From Bacillus sp. UNC41MFS5 (GTDB lineage: Bacteria > Bacillota > Bacilli > Bacillales_B > DSM-18226): 64,000 nucleotides of DNA. The notes beneath the pieces are model-generated. The model was not told the origin of the DNA. It did no database searches and worked only from the letters and a program-made list of their open reading frames with translations. Position numbers and translations under genes: made by a program. Shown here one piece after another: positions 52,791 through 61,073 of this stretch; position 1 is the first letter of the stretch, and every line of letters starts with the position of its first letter. The stretch covers positions 1 through 64,000 of the forward strand of contig NZ_JMLP01000011.1 of NCBI RefSeq assembly GCF_000686805.1. The letters are read 5' to 3'.

Positions 52791-52835
52791 TAGTAATAAA
52801 GCTAAATAACAATTCTAATTGATTACATTTTTATA

Positions 52836-53012
52836 TTATTCCCCAGAGTCGTCTGTACCCTGATCAGATCCGCTGTCTGGGGAATCTGTATTGCCACTAT
52901 CTTGATTTTGCTCTGTATCCGCATCTGTTTTTGTATTGCTACAACCTGAGGCAACTCCTAACAACATGAAAGACGCCATTAACACTAACATCCATTTTTT
53001 TAAATCCTTCAT
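52836..53012 (-). CDS. small acidic lipoprotein
   Basis: A 58-residue lipoprotein: MKDLKKWMLVLMASFMLLG signal, lipobox VASGC, then a disordered Asp/Ser/Gly/Thr tail (QDSGNTDSPDSGSDQGTDD). ATG 53012 has GGAGGAG upstream; the frame continues upstream but without support. Such short acidic lipoproteins are frequent in Bacillus and their role is unknown. The acidic tail could bind cations at the membrane surface. Confidence 0.75.
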   Translation of the reverse strand: MKDLKKWMLVLMASFMLLGVASGCSNTKTDADTEQNQDSGNTDSPDSGSDQGTDDSGE

Positions 53013-53230
53013 TTTTTTCTCCTCCTTGATTGTTTCAAAATTTGGTACAATCCCATGATATAAAAATTCGCGAGAAAAAGAAGAAGAATCACTCATTCTT
53101 TACAACCATTAACTAATTATTTACAATTTTCACAATTTATTAGCGAAACATTTAAACTGAATAGTCCATTTCGTCCTTTCTTTTTTTGCCGTTTGGGTGC
53201 ATTGATTTAGATAAGAAACCAAAATAAAAA

Positions 53231-53274
53231 GCCGAAAATAGATAGGTTCTAAATTAGAACTAATCTATTTTCGA
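53231..53274 (-). terminator. terminator of glnK-amtB
   Basis: CGAAAATAGAT and ATCTATTTTCG pair, with a second inner stem GTTCTAA/TTAGAAC; the minus strand continues TTTTTATTTTGG. Confidence 0.8.
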
Positions 53275-53316
53275 CTATTGTATTATGAAGTTAGAATCCC
53301 TTCATATCTAGTTACT

Positions 53317-54624
53317 TCAAACTACCTTTTCTTGACGACTTGGCGGAGAAGCAACCGTAATTCCTGTGGTTTCTTCAAAATTAAACAAACTAGTCGGCAA
53401 GTCGGTAAACCGCTCTAATTCATTGTAAGCCGGAATGCCGTGGTAGGACATATCCAAGCCTTCTTCTTCTTCCCGCTCTGATGCTCTGAAACCGACTGTT
53501 TTTTCGCATACTTTTGCCATAAAAGTGCCGCCAATCAGCCCCCATACGATCACGACAATAGCGCCTAAGAGCTGCACTTCTAATAGTGAGACATGACCCG
53601 TGGTCAATAAACCTTGCGATGAATCAAATAATCCAACCGCAATCGTTCCGAAAACCCCACTGAAACCATGAACTGCAACGGCACCGACCGGATCATCCAC
53701 TTTCAAATAATCGACAAAAAGGGTTGTATAAATTACAAGCGTACCGCTTATTGCGCCTATGAGAACGGCGCTCCACTCCGAAACAAAGGCACAGCCTGCT
53801 GTGATTGCAACTAATCCGGCCAACACCCCGTTTATCGTCATACTTGGATCGGCTTTTCCAAACTTTTTCATCGTTATGAATAGTGACGCCGCTCCCCCGC
53901 TTGCTCCCGCCAGCATTGTGTTGATGGCAATCGGAGCTAACGCGGAACTGGAAGCATCCAATGTACTCCCCGCATTAAACGCAAACCACCCGAACCATAA
54001 GATAAAGGCACCGGCAGAAGCTAACGGAATGTTACTAGGTGCAAACACATTGGAGCTTCCATCAGAATTAAATCTTCCTTTTCTCGGACCCAATAGTTTT
54101 GCCATTGCAAAAGCAGCGAATCCACCGACGGCATGAATCGCGGCAGATCCAGCAAAGTCCTTCATTCCTAATTTGGCTAACCACCCATCGCTATTCCATA
54201 TCCAATGACCAGATAGGGGGTAAATAATAATACAAATGAGTGCCGCTGTAACCACATAGGCTTTAAAGTTCATTCGTTCTGCGACAGCGCCTGAAATAAT
54301 CGAGACAGATGCCACTGCAAATCCCATTTGAAAAAGCACAAAAGCCACACTAGGCAGTTCAATTGAAAGAGCAATTTTCTCAGGGCTTCCAAATAGATTG
54401 GTCCCAACGAATCCAAACGCATCGTTTCCAAACATAATCCCAAAGCCGATGAGCCAAAACGCTAAAGCACCAACCGTCAAGTCGACAAAAATCTTCATTG
54501 TCACATTGACGGCATTTTTCGTTCGTACCAACCCGGCCTCTAGTAAACTAAATCCACCTTCCATGAACAATACCATCGCAGCGGCAAGGACGACCCACAC
54601 GGTATTTATATACATTAATTCCAC
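53317..54624 (-). CDS. amtB: ammonium transporter
   Basis: A 435-residue Amt channel with eleven membrane helices. Key stretches are the phenylalanine/tryptophan gate region (SGHWIWNSDGWLAK), DFAGSAAIHAVGGFAAFA with the first pore His, and VDYLKVDDPVGAVAVHGFSGVFG with the second. It conducts NH3/NH4+ when nitrogen is scarce and is blocked by P-II. GTG 54624 has GGGGGG seven bases upstream. It follows glnK by three bases in one operon (nrgB-nrgA in B. subtilis, there in the opposite order). Confidence 0.95.
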   Translation of the reverse strand: MELMYINTVWVVLAAAMVLFMEGGFSLLEAGLVRTKNAVNVTMKIFVDLTVGALAFWLIGFGIMFGNDAFGFVGTNLFGSPEKIALSIELPSVAFVLFQMGFAVASVSIISGAVAERMNFKAYVVTAALICIIIYPLSGHWIWNSDGWLAKLGMKDFAGSAAIHAVGGFAAFAMAKLLGPRKGRFNSDGSSNVFAPSNIPLASAGAFILWFGWFAFNAGSTLDASSSALAPIAINTMLAGASGGAASLFITMKKFGKADPSMTINGVLAGLVAITAGCAFVSEWSAVLIGAISGTLVIYTTLFVDYLKVDDPVGAVAVHGFSGVFGTIAVGLFDSSQGLLTTGHVSLLEVQLLGAIVVIVWGLIGGTFMAKVCEKTVGFRASEREEEEGLDMSYHGIPAYNELERFTDLPTSLFNFEETTGITVASPPSRQEKVV

Positions 54625-54627
54625 AAG

Positions 54628-54987
54628 TCATCCCCCCTTATTAGCTAAATCTTCGATATCATAATCTATTGTCCCTGTCCGAATGTTATAGGCCTCCAAA
54701 ATCGGGTAAACATATATTTTACCGTCCCCATCTTCACCTGTTTGGGCCGCACCCATAATCGTCCGAATCGTGGATTCTACCAAATAATCCGAGAGGACAA
54801 TCTCCAGCTTCACTTTAGGGTGCAGGGTTACCTGATAATTTTTACCACGATAAACTCCCTGTGTATCCTTTTGTTTTCCTCTGCCAACCACTTGAGAAAC
54901 CGTAAAACCTAATATTCCCATATTTTTTAAACCTTTAATCGTCTCTGTGAGTCGTTCCGGTCGAATAATTGCTTCTATTTTTTTCAA
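54628..54987 (-). CDS. glnK: P-II nitrogen regulatory protein (GlnK/NrgB)
   Basis: A 119-residue P-II protein. The N-terminal KIEAIIRPERLTETIKGL, the T-loop with GRGKQKDTQGVYRGKNYQV, and the C-terminal signature GEDGDGKIYVYPILEAYNIRTG are complete. It senses ATP/ADP and 2-oxoglutarate and plugs AmtB; in Bacillus it also recruits TnrA. TTG 54987 has GAGGAG nine bases upstream. Two TnrA/GlnR-type sites lie just before it. Confidence 0.95.
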   Translation of the reverse strand: MKKIEAIIRPERLTETIKGLKNMGILGFTVSQVVGRGKQKDTQGVYRGKNYQVTLHPKVKLEIVLSDYLVESTIRTIMGAAQTGEDGDGKIYVYPILEAYNIRTGTIDYDIEDLANKGG

Positions 54988-55008
54988 GAGAATCGGCTCC
55001 TCGTATCA

Positions 55009-55025
55009 TGTTATATAACCTAACA
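55009..55025 (-). promoter_or_regulatory. TnrA/GlnR-type box 1
   Basis: TGTTATATAACCTAACA fits TGTNAN7TNACA exactly, 22 bases before the glnK start. It probably overlaps or follows the transcription start. Confidence 0.8.
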
Positions 55026-55031
55026 TTGTAT

Positions 55032-55048
55032 TGTTACACTATATAACA
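55032..55048 (-). promoter_or_regulatory. TnrA/GlnR-type box 2
   Basis: TGTTACACTATATAACA is a second exact fit to TGTNAN7TNACA, 23 bases from the first, so both lie on nearly the same face of the helix. Confidence 0.8.
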
Positions 55049-55117
55049 TTAATTGATTCACCGTCAATATATTTTTCCTATAATCAGTAAATTCGTAATA
55101 ATCCAAATCATTAAAGT

Positions 55118-55130
55118 GGTGCCTGACACC
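55118..55130 (+). repeat. dispersed 13-bp repeat
   Basis: Exact GGTGCCTGACACC between the divergent glnK and Lrp genes. Confidence 0.9.
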
Positions 55131-55256
55131 CTTGAATCTACATGTGTAATTATTGTAACTGTCAAAAAAGAGAGAATTATCCCAACACTTTCATTTGAGT
55201 TAGAAGCCATCCTCCTATAAAATCAATAGTATGAAATTTAATTCAGGAGGCACCTT

Positions 55257-55760
55257 ATGAAATTAACGAATGAAGAACTAGAAATATTAAAGCTCATCGA
55301 AGAAAACCATAAAATCTCTGAAGAAACAATTGCCTTAATGGTGATGAGCAGCGAGGAATCCGTCAGAAAAACCCTTAAAAAATTAGAAGAAGAAAAAGTG
55401 ATCGTCAGTTATCCCGCGCTCATCGATTGGAGCAAAGTTGAGGGTCAGGAAAATATCGTCGCGATGATCGATGTAAAGGTAACACCAAAGCGCGGCGTAG
55501 GATTCGATGAGGTCGCAGAAAGAATTTATCGTTTTCCGGAAGTAACCTCACTCTACCTCATGAGTGGTGCGTACGATTTGTCGATCACCATTGAAGGCCA
55601 AACGATGAACCAAATCGCGTCGTTTGTTTCGGAAAAACTCTCGACGATTGAAAATGTCATCTCGACCACAACGCATTTCATGTTAAAGAAATACAAACAC
55701 GATGGAGTGGTTTTTGGCAGTGGTGATGATAAAGACCGGAGAATGGTGATTACACCATGA
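55257..55760 (+). CDS. Lrp/AsnC family regulator (YugG-like)
   Basis: A 167-residue regulator with an N-terminal helix-turn-helix (about 5-55, LKLIEENHKISEETIALM and SVRKTLKKLEEEKVI) and a C-terminal RAM/ligand domain (about 65-150, IVAMIDVKVTPKRGVGFD ... SLYLMSGAYDLSI). Lrp proteins bind amino acids as oligomers. Its stop overlaps the start of the aminotransferase by four bases, as for yugG-patA in B. subtilis, so it likely controls that gene. TCAGGAGG precedes the ATG. Confidence 0.9.
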   Translation: MKLTNEELEILKLIEENHKISEETIALMVMSSEESVRKTLKKLEEEKVIVSYPALIDWSKVEGQENIVAMIDVKVTPKRGVGFDEVAERIYRFPEVTSLYLMSGAYDLSITIEGQTMNQIASFVSEKLSTIENVISTTTHFMLKKYKHDGVVFGSGDDKDRRMVITP

Positions 55761-56971
55761 AAAAGGATTATTCCCACTATATATCTAACACCGCTAAAGA
55801 ATTACAGCCATCTGGGATTAGGAAGTTTTTCGATTTAGCAGCCAGTATGAAAGACGTAATCTCCTTAGGCGTGGGTGAACCAGACTTTATAACGCCTTGG
55901 AACATTCGCGAGGCAGCCATTTTATCGATGGAACAAGGCTATACTGCCTATACCGCAAACCCAGGTTTATTAGAATTACGACAGGAAATCTCTAATTACC
56001 TTGGAACAAGATTCGCTGTCAACTATGATCCCAAAAATCAAATCATCGTCACCGTTGGAGCTAGCCAGGCGATTGACCTCGCCTTTCGAGCCATTTTAAA
56101 CCAAGGTGATGAAGTGCTAATTGTAGAACCAGCGTTCGTTTCTTACGCTCCATTGGTAGCGATTGCCGGCGGGACACCTGTCGCAATTTCCACCTCACCT
56201 GCCAACGGGTTTAAATTAACAGCCGAACAGCTCGAAGGGGCGATTACGGAAAAAACAAAGGCGATTTTATTTTGTTCGCCAAACAATCCAACTGGTAGCA
56301 CCTTAAATCGAGAAGAACTAATGGAAATTGCCGCCATTGTGGAAAAGCATGATTTAATCGTCGTCTCTGATGAGATTTACGCAGAGTTAACCTACGAAGA
56401 AACCTACACCAGTTTCGCAGCGCTTGAAGGCATGTACGAGCGAACCATTTTAATCAATGGATTCTCAAAAGGCTTTGCGATGACCGGCTGGCGCTTAGGG
56501 ATGCTCGCTGCTCCGAAGGAATTTGTCGAGGTGATGTTGAAAATTTTTCAATACACCACCATGTGTGCACCAACCATGCTTCAATACGGTGCACTCGAAG
56601 CACTTAAAAATACCTTCCAGGAAGTGGAAGCAATGAAACGAAGCTACCGGATGAGACGGAACTACGTTGTGCAAACCTTAAATAAAATGGGGTTGGACTG
56701 TCATACACCTGGAGGAGCATTCTATGTCTTCCCTTCCATTAAGGTAACTGGCCTCAGCTCCGAAAAATTTGCCGAAGACCTGCTAATGCAGGAAAGGGTA
56801 GCCGTCGTGCCGGGCAATGTGTTTGGTGAAAGCGGCGAAGGCTACATCCGCTGCTCATACGCAGCCTCGATGCCGCAGCTGCAAGAAGCCCTAAAACGAA
56901 TCCAGCAATTTCTTGAATCAAAAGGAATCTACGGCGAAAAACAAACAGAAGAAGTAAAATTAAACCATTAG
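55757..56971 (+). CDS. patA: class I/II aminotransferase (PatA-like)
   Basis: A 404-residue PLP enzyme of fold type I. VISLGVGEPDFITPWNI lies near the N-terminus. CSPNNPTGSTLNREEL holds the PLP-contact Asn, VVSDEIYAELTYE the Asp/Tyr, and INGFSKGFAMTGWRLG the Schiff-base Lys; the substrate Arg is in YIRCSYA. It belongs to the PatA/AspB-like group that acts on aspartate, N-acetyl-diaminopimelate or aromatic amino acids. It is translationally coupled to the Lrp gene and ends at a strong hairpin. Confidence 0.92.
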   Translation: MKKDYSHYISNTAKELQPSGIRKFFDLAASMKDVISLGVGEPDFITPWNIREAAILSMEQGYTAYTANPGLLELRQEISNYLGTRFAVNYDPKNQIIVTVGASQAIDLAFRAILNQGDEVLIVEPAFVSYAPLVAIAGGTPVAISTSPANGFKLTAEQLEGAITEKTKAILFCSPNNPTGSTLNREELMEIAAIVEKHDLIVVSDEIYAELTYEETYTSFAALEGMYERTILINGFSKGFAMTGWRLGMLAAPKEFVEVMLKIFQYTTMCAPTMLQYGALEALKNTFQEVEAMKRSYRMRRNYVVQTLNKMGLDCHTPGGAFYVFPSIKVTGLSSEKFAEDLLMQERVAVVPGNVFGESGEGYIRCSYAASMPQLQEALKRIQQFLESKGIYGEKQTEEVKLNH

Positions 56972-56980
56972 TTACTAGCC

Positions 56981-57030
56981 AAAAAAGAGCCCAATTCTGA
57001 CAGTTCCATAAGCCAGAAATGGGCTCTTTC
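56981..57030 (+). terminator. terminator after patA
   Basis: AAAGAGCCCAATTCTG pairs, with one mismatch, with CAGAAATGGGCTCTTT. Confidence 0.85.
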
Positions 57031-57057
57031 GATGTTTCATTGGAGGTGTCTTTCACT

Positions 57058-57070
57058 GGTGCCTGACACC
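57058..57070 (+). repeat. dispersed 13-bp repeat (first of a direct pair)
   Basis: Exact GGTGCCTGACACC; a second copy follows after 12 bases. Confidence 0.9.
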
Positions 57071-57082
57071 AACCTTCTGAGA

Positions 57083-57094
57083 GTGCCTGACACC
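57083..57094 (+). repeat. dispersed repeat, one base short (second of the pair)
   Basis: AGTGCCTGACACC in the same orientation as the copy at 57058, upstream of the GGDEF gene. Confidence 0.85.
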
Positions 57095-57164
57095 CATTTT
57101 TTGTGACAGTCATCCCAAATTATGCTAAAATACTCGAGGTAATGGTAAAAAAGGGGTGGCAAAA

Positions 57165-58658
57165 TTGAGAGCCTTTGCAATCGATCTATTTAATAGAAGG
57201 ATAATGAATTCTATTACTAATCGAGAGTTTATACATCATAACTACGTTGAATTATATGAGCGAATTAAACTCATTTCTTATATGTTAGTCTTTACCTATC
57301 CCTGTTTTTTCATCGTAGACTTTTTCCTGTTTAATAAATTGAGCAGCCCGACTTTCAAATTCAATCTTTCTGCCATTCACATCACAGGGCTTGTTGTCTC
57401 CCTTCTATTTCTATTCATTTATCATATAAATAAAAATGCTCCTAAAGGAGTCATCGTCACTAGTTATATCCTTATTTATTTGTTGATTGGTGCAGTTTCT
57501 TCTATTAATAGCCAATTATTTACCGGGAATATCTACGCCTATATCATTATCGTATTAGGGGTAGCCGTATTTTTACCAATTCAGCCAAGAAACTTATTCA
57601 TTTTATTTGTGGTTATACATATTTTCTTTATCATAGGGCTTTATTTTTTTGAACCAGACCACTTCGCATTTTTATCGAAGATGATTAACTCGACAGGGAC
57701 CGCTGTCATTTCCTTTATGATTGCCTTATCTTTCTATTCATTTCGAAAAAATGATTTTATAAACAAATTGAAACTAAGACAGAATGAGGAAAATTTCAGG
57801 CGCCTATTCAACCTTAATCCCAACCCACTCATCCTTACAAAGTTATATACTGATGAAATTGTGCTCATGAACAAACATGCCTTCGAATATTACCATTTGC
57901 ATAATAACAACACCGCTGGGATCGATGCAAGATTCTTGTTCCAAAATCAAGAGGAAAAACAAGAAATCCTGCAGCGTCTTAACGAGCAGCAAAGCATAAA
58001 AAACTATTGTATGGAGCAGCAAATCACGCCTACTATAAGAAAATGGGTCATGTTGAGTTTAGAATTGGTAGATTACTTGGATGAACCTTGTATCTTGATC
58101 GGTGTTACTGACATCACAGACTTGAAAAAAAATGAGGAAGAGCTATTTAAACATGCTTCGATTGACATGCTTACGGGTGTGTTAAACCGAAGAAGCGGGA
58201 TGGAGATCCTTAACCAGCAATTGTCTGCTGGTCCAGAATCTCAAGAATTTATTATCTGCTATATCGATATTAACGATTTAAAAAAGACAAACGATCGATT
58301 CGGCCATTCCATTGGGGATGACCTCATCAAGACTTGCTGTGACACAATCAACCGCCATATCACGGATGTGGATATTTTATTCCGCCTAGGCGGCGATGAA
58401 TTTATCATTGTGTTCTTTCAGAAGCAAATGAATGATGTGCGAGAGCTAATGAAAACGATCAAACTAGGTTTTGAGGAGATTAATTTCACTCAGCAAAAGC
58501 CTTATTCTATCTCTGCAAGCTACGGTTTCTATCACTATAAACCGGAGACTGTCATGACCCCTGAGGAAATTCTTGAAATGGCCGATCAGGAGATGTACAA
58601 AGAAAAGGCTGTACACAAAAGAAAAAACATCTCCCTCGATTCTGCGATGCAAAAGTAA
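57165..58658 (+). CDS. diguanylate cyclase, membrane-anchored (PAS-GGDEF)
   Basis: A 497-residue protein with about six membrane helices (35-185), a PAS-like domain (about 195-310, FRRLFNLNPNPLILTKL) and a GGDEF domain (about 325-485). The active-site loop is intact (RLGGDEF, GGDEF at 409-413), so it should make c-di-GMP. The inhibitory RxxD site is not conserved (TDVD in its place). TTG 57165 has AAGGGG eight bases upstream. The window also holds a c-di-GMP riboswitch candidate (3027-3144). No EAL domain is present. Confidence 0.92.
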   Translation: MRAFAIDLFNRRIMNSITNREFIHHNYVELYERIKLISYMLVFTYPCFFIVDFFLFNKLSSPTFKFNLSAIHITGLVVSLLFLFIYHINKNAPKGVIVTSYILIYLLIGAVSSINSQLFTGNIYAYIIIVLGVAVFLPIQPRNLFILFVVIHIFFIIGLYFFEPDHFAFLSKMINSTGTAVISFMIALSFYSFRKNDFINKLKLRQNEENFRRLFNLNPNPLILTKLYTDEIVLMNKHAFEYYHLHNNNTAGIDARFLFQNQEEKQEILQRLNEQQSIKNYCMEQQITPTIRKWVMLSLELVDYLDEPCILIGVTDITDLKKNEEELFKHASIDMLTGVLNRRSGMEILNQQLSAGPESQEFIICYIDINDLKKTNDRFGHSIGDDLIKTCCDTINRHITDVDILFRLGGDEFIIVFFQKQMNDVRELMKTIKLGFEEINFTQQKPYSISASYGFYHYKPETVMTPEEILEMADQEMYKEKAVHKRKNISLDSAMQK

Positions 58659-58676
58659 ATAATTTAGTTGATTAAT

Positions 58677-58711
58677 GGAACCATCCCTTGGCACAGGGTG
58701 GTTCTTTTTTT
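58677..58711 (+). terminator. terminator of the GGDEF gene
   Basis: GGAACCATCCCT and AGGGTGGTTC pair, followed by seven T. Confidence 0.85.
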
Positions 58712-58724
58712 GGTGTCAGGCACC
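58712..58724 (-). repeat. dispersed 13-bp repeat
   Basis: GGTGTCAGGCACC (reverse orientation) directly after the terminator T tract. Confidence 0.9.
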
Positions 58725-58766
58725 AGAATAACTGTTACAAAAATAGAACAAAATAGAAGGTATCCC

Positions 58767-58795
58767 TTGTATTTTTATCTAAAAACGAATATTAT
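58767..58795 (+). promoter_or_regulatory. SigA promoter of the purine permease
   Basis: TTGTAT (58767-58772) and TATTAT (58790-58795), 17 bases apart, about 45 bases before the start codon. Confidence 0.65.
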
Positions 58796-58826
58796 AGTTT
58801 AGGTCTTATTAAAATGTTCGTATTTT
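58781..58826. promoter_or_regulatory. pair of PurR (PurBox-like) sites
   Basis: AAAAACGAATATT (58781-58793) and, inverted, AATGTTCGTATTTT (58813-58826) resemble the CGAA-cored PurBoxes that bind PurR in Bacillus. One overlaps the promoter and the other lies just downstream, fitting repression by PurR. Purine riboswitch features were not found. Confidence 0.6.
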
Positions 58827-58838
58827 GGAGGAACCACA

Positions 58839-60140
58839 ATGTTTAAGTTAAAAGAAAATCATACAAATACAAAAACGGAACTGCTTTCAGGGATTACAAC
58901 CTTTTTTACGATGGTCTATATCGTGGTTGTAAATCCGGTCATTCTCGCTGACGCCGGGGTTCCGTTCGGGCAAGTGTTCACCGCGACCATCATTGCCGCA
59001 GTCGTAGCAACACTATGGATGGCACTTTTTGCTAATTATCCAATCGCCATTGCACCAGGAATGGGACTCAACGCCTTTTTTGCTTATTCTGTTGTAGGCG
59101 GTCATCAGGGGATTACCTACCAAACAGCCTTTGCGGCTGTTTTTGTAGCAGGCGTTATCTTCGTCATCTTATCGTTAACTCCCCTTAGGGAAAAATTAAT
59201 TGATGCCATCCCGGAAAACCTTAAACACGGGATTACTGCTGGGATTGGCTTGTTTATTGCTTTTATCGGCTTACGCCTTACCAAAATCATCACAGCTCAT
59301 CCTACTAACCTTGTCGGGCTCGGCGACCTTCATTCAGCATCTGCTCTTTTAGCCATAGTGGGGCTGGCGATTACACTTGTATTGATGGCACTCCGGGTCA
59401 ATGGTGCAATTTTTTTTGGAATGGTCATTACCGGACTGATTGCTTTCTTTACCGGCCAGCTTGAGTTCAATCAAGGATTTATGTCCCTGCCTACTCTGCC
59501 TGAGGGACTAATTATCGGTAATCCAGTGACAGCATTGACCGAAGTAATTCACCACAGCCTATATGCTGTTGTCTTTTCTTTCATTTTAGTGACTATTTTT
59601 GATACGACCGGTACGATGATTGGTGTTGCCAATCAAGCCGGTTTAATGAAAGACGGCAAATTGCCGCGAGCGAGAGAGGCTTTACTTGCCGATTCAATCG
59701 GTACGGCAGTCGGTGCCATGTTTGGGACGAGCCCAACAACCGCCTACATTGAATCATCTTCAGGAGTAGCAGCCGGAGGTCGGACGGGTTTAACTTCTCT
59801 AACGGTTGCGATATTATTCATCCTGTCAGCCTTTTTCGGGCCGCTGGTTAGTTCGGTTTCCGGGATATCAGCGATTACCGCGCCTGCGTTAATCATTGTC
59901 GGCAGTTTAATGATGGGAAGTATCGCGAATATCCGCTGGAATGAGCTGGATGAAGCCTTCCCTGCTTTTTTGACAGTCCTGAGCATGCCGCTAACATCAA
60001 GCATCGCAACGGGGATTGCCCTCGGTTTCATAAGCTATCCGCTTCTGAAACTAGTCAAAGGGAAATGGCGCGAAATTCATCCATTGCTATATGTATTCGC
60101 TATCCTCTTCTTTATCCAACTTGCCTTTTTACAGCACTAA
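58839..60140 (+). CDS. NCS2 family purine permease (PbuG/PbuO-like)
   Basis: A 433-residue transporter of the AzgA-type NCS2 branch with about twelve to fourteen helices, importing hypoxanthine, guanine or adenine. Diagnostic stretches are GMGLNAFFAYSVV near 72, the substrate region VTIFDTTGTMIGVANQAG near 250, and GTSPTTAYIESSSGVAAGGRTG near 290. The ATG at 58839 follows GGAGG. PurBox-like sites upstream agree with a purine role. It ends at a terminator made of two dispersed repeats. Confidence 0.92.
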   Translation: MFKLKENHTNTKTELLSGITTFFTMVYIVVVNPVILADAGVPFGQVFTATIIAAVVATLWMALFANYPIAIAPGMGLNAFFAYSVVGGHQGITYQTAFAAVFVAGVIFVILSLTPLREKLIDAIPENLKHGITAGIGLFIAFIGLRLTKIITAHPTNLVGLGDLHSASALLAIVGLAITLVLMALRVNGAIFFGMVITGLIAFFTGQLEFNQGFMSLPTLPEGLIIGNPVTALTEVIHHSLYAVVFSFILVTIFDTTGTMIGVANQAGLMKDGKLPRAREALLADSIGTAVGAMFGTSPTTAYIESSSGVAAGGRTGLTSLTVAILFILSAFFGPLVSSVSGISAITAPALIIVGSLMMGSIANIRWNELDEAFPAFLTVLSMPLTSSIATGIALGFISYPLLKLVKGKWREIHPLLYVFAILFFIQLAFLQH

Positions 60141-60146
60141 TATACA

Positions 60147-60188
60147 AAAAGGGTGTCAGGCACCAGTGTGGTGCCTGACACCCTTTTT
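60147..60188. terminator. terminator built from two copies of the 13-bp repeat
   Basis: GGTGTCAGGCACC (60152-60164) and GGTGCCTGACACC (60170-60182) face each other across AGTGT, with AAAAAG before and CTTTTT after. This gives a perfect 19-bp terminator between the permease and the convergent small gene. Confidence 0.9.
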
Positions 60189-60195
60189 ATGTTCC

Positions 60196-60387
60196 TTACT
60201 TTTTCGGCTGATCAAGTGCTTGGTAGGCTAATTGATATTTCCCTCCGTCTGCCACTTCTGAATGGTACAAAGCCTTTAGGGCCGTGTTTTTCTCGAGGCC
60301 GTGTTCCACCTTCAACTCTTTCAAGCGTGTATGCAATTCTTTATTATCCTTAATTAGCTGCTGCATTTGTGATTTTAAATACTTCAT
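60196..60387 (-). CDS. small helical protein, unknown
   Basis: A 63-residue protein (MKYLKSQMQQLIKDNKELH ... AYQALDQPKK) with a coiled-coil-like first half of Lys, Glu and Leu residues. ATG 60387 has GAAGGGG eleven bases upstream. I do not know the family. It is convergent with the purine permease and shares its terminator. Confidence 0.6.
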   Translation of the reverse strand: MKYLKSQMQQLIKDNKELHTRLKELKVEHGLEKNTALKALYHSEVADGGKYQLAYQALDQPKK

Positions 60388-60538
60388 AAGATGATGAACC
60401 CCTTCCACGAACTAAATCGTTCCCCAAGTATAGCATTAATTAACTTGATTTAAATAAATCATCCGATAATTATTTTCTCTGACCATGTCCTTTTGGCCGA
60501 CTTTTTTCTATATAGAAGGTGAAAGGAGGTGGTTGATC

Positions 60539-60757
60539 ATGGCACAAGCGTTATTAGAAGGAACGAAACTTCGGTTGCTTTTCGAGATTGGCATGGATGA
60601 AGATGGCGCACCCATTCTCCGCGCAAAAACGTTCAGCAATGTGAAAAAGGATGCAACTGTAGAACAGCTGTCTCAGGCTGCACAAGCGATTACTGTTTTA
60701 TCCAAGGACACACTTAACAAAGTGGAACGAAACGACAGCTCAGAAATTATTGCCTAA
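60539..60757 (+). CDS. DUF1659 protein
   Basis: A 72-residue protein of the DUF1659 family (GTKLRLLFEIGMDEDGAPI, RAKTFSNVKKDATVEQL). The ATG at 60539 has AAGGAGGTGG upstream. It precedes DUF2922 and YvrJ-family genes, a trio frequent in Bacillaceae. The three likely share one promoter and their function is unknown. Confidence 0.85.
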   Translation: MAQALLEGTKLRLLFEIGMDEDGAPILRAKTFSNVKKDATVEQLSQAAQAITVLSKDTLNKVERNDSSEIIA

Positions 60758-60796
60758 TAATCTCGAAAATTTATGAATCCATAGGAGGTGAGATAT

Positions 60797-61015
60797 ATGG
60801 CAAAAACCTTAGAATTACAATTTAATACGGAGCTTGGAAAAACAGCGAGTTTAACAGTTGAAAATCCAAAGGAACCGATTGATGAAGCAGTCGTCAAGCA
60901 ATCCATGGCACAAATTATTGCATCTGAAGTCTTTACTACTACCAGCGGAAAATTTGTAGCGGCCAAAGGGGCCCGAGTCGTTGACCGAAATGTCACGGAT
61001 TATGAACTAGTTTAA
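60797..61015 (+). CDS. DUF2922 protein
   Basis: A 72-residue protein of the DUF2922 family (LELQFNTELGKTASLTVENP ... ASEVFTTTSGKFVAAKGARVVDR). ATG 60797 follows ATAGGAGGTGA. It resembles the DUF1659 protein in size and in its beta-beta-alpha layout, so the two may form one complex. A hairpin after it can reduce read-through into the yvrJ-like gene. Confidence 0.85.
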   Translation: MAKTLELQFNTELGKTASLTVENPKEPIDEAVVKQSMAQIIASEVFTTTSGKFVAAKGARVVDRNVTDYELV

Positions 61016-61022
61016 TAACGGA

Positions 61023-61056
61023 GAGGCCGCTTCCCCTTAGGGACGGCCTTTTTTTA
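61023..61056 (+). terminator. hairpin between DUF2922 and yvrJ-like genes
   Basis: AGGCCG and CGGCCT pair around a loop containing CCCCTTAGGG and are followed by eight T. It may be a partial terminator inside the operon. Confidence 0.8.
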
Positions 61057-61073
61057 CAAAGGAGGTGAAAAAA

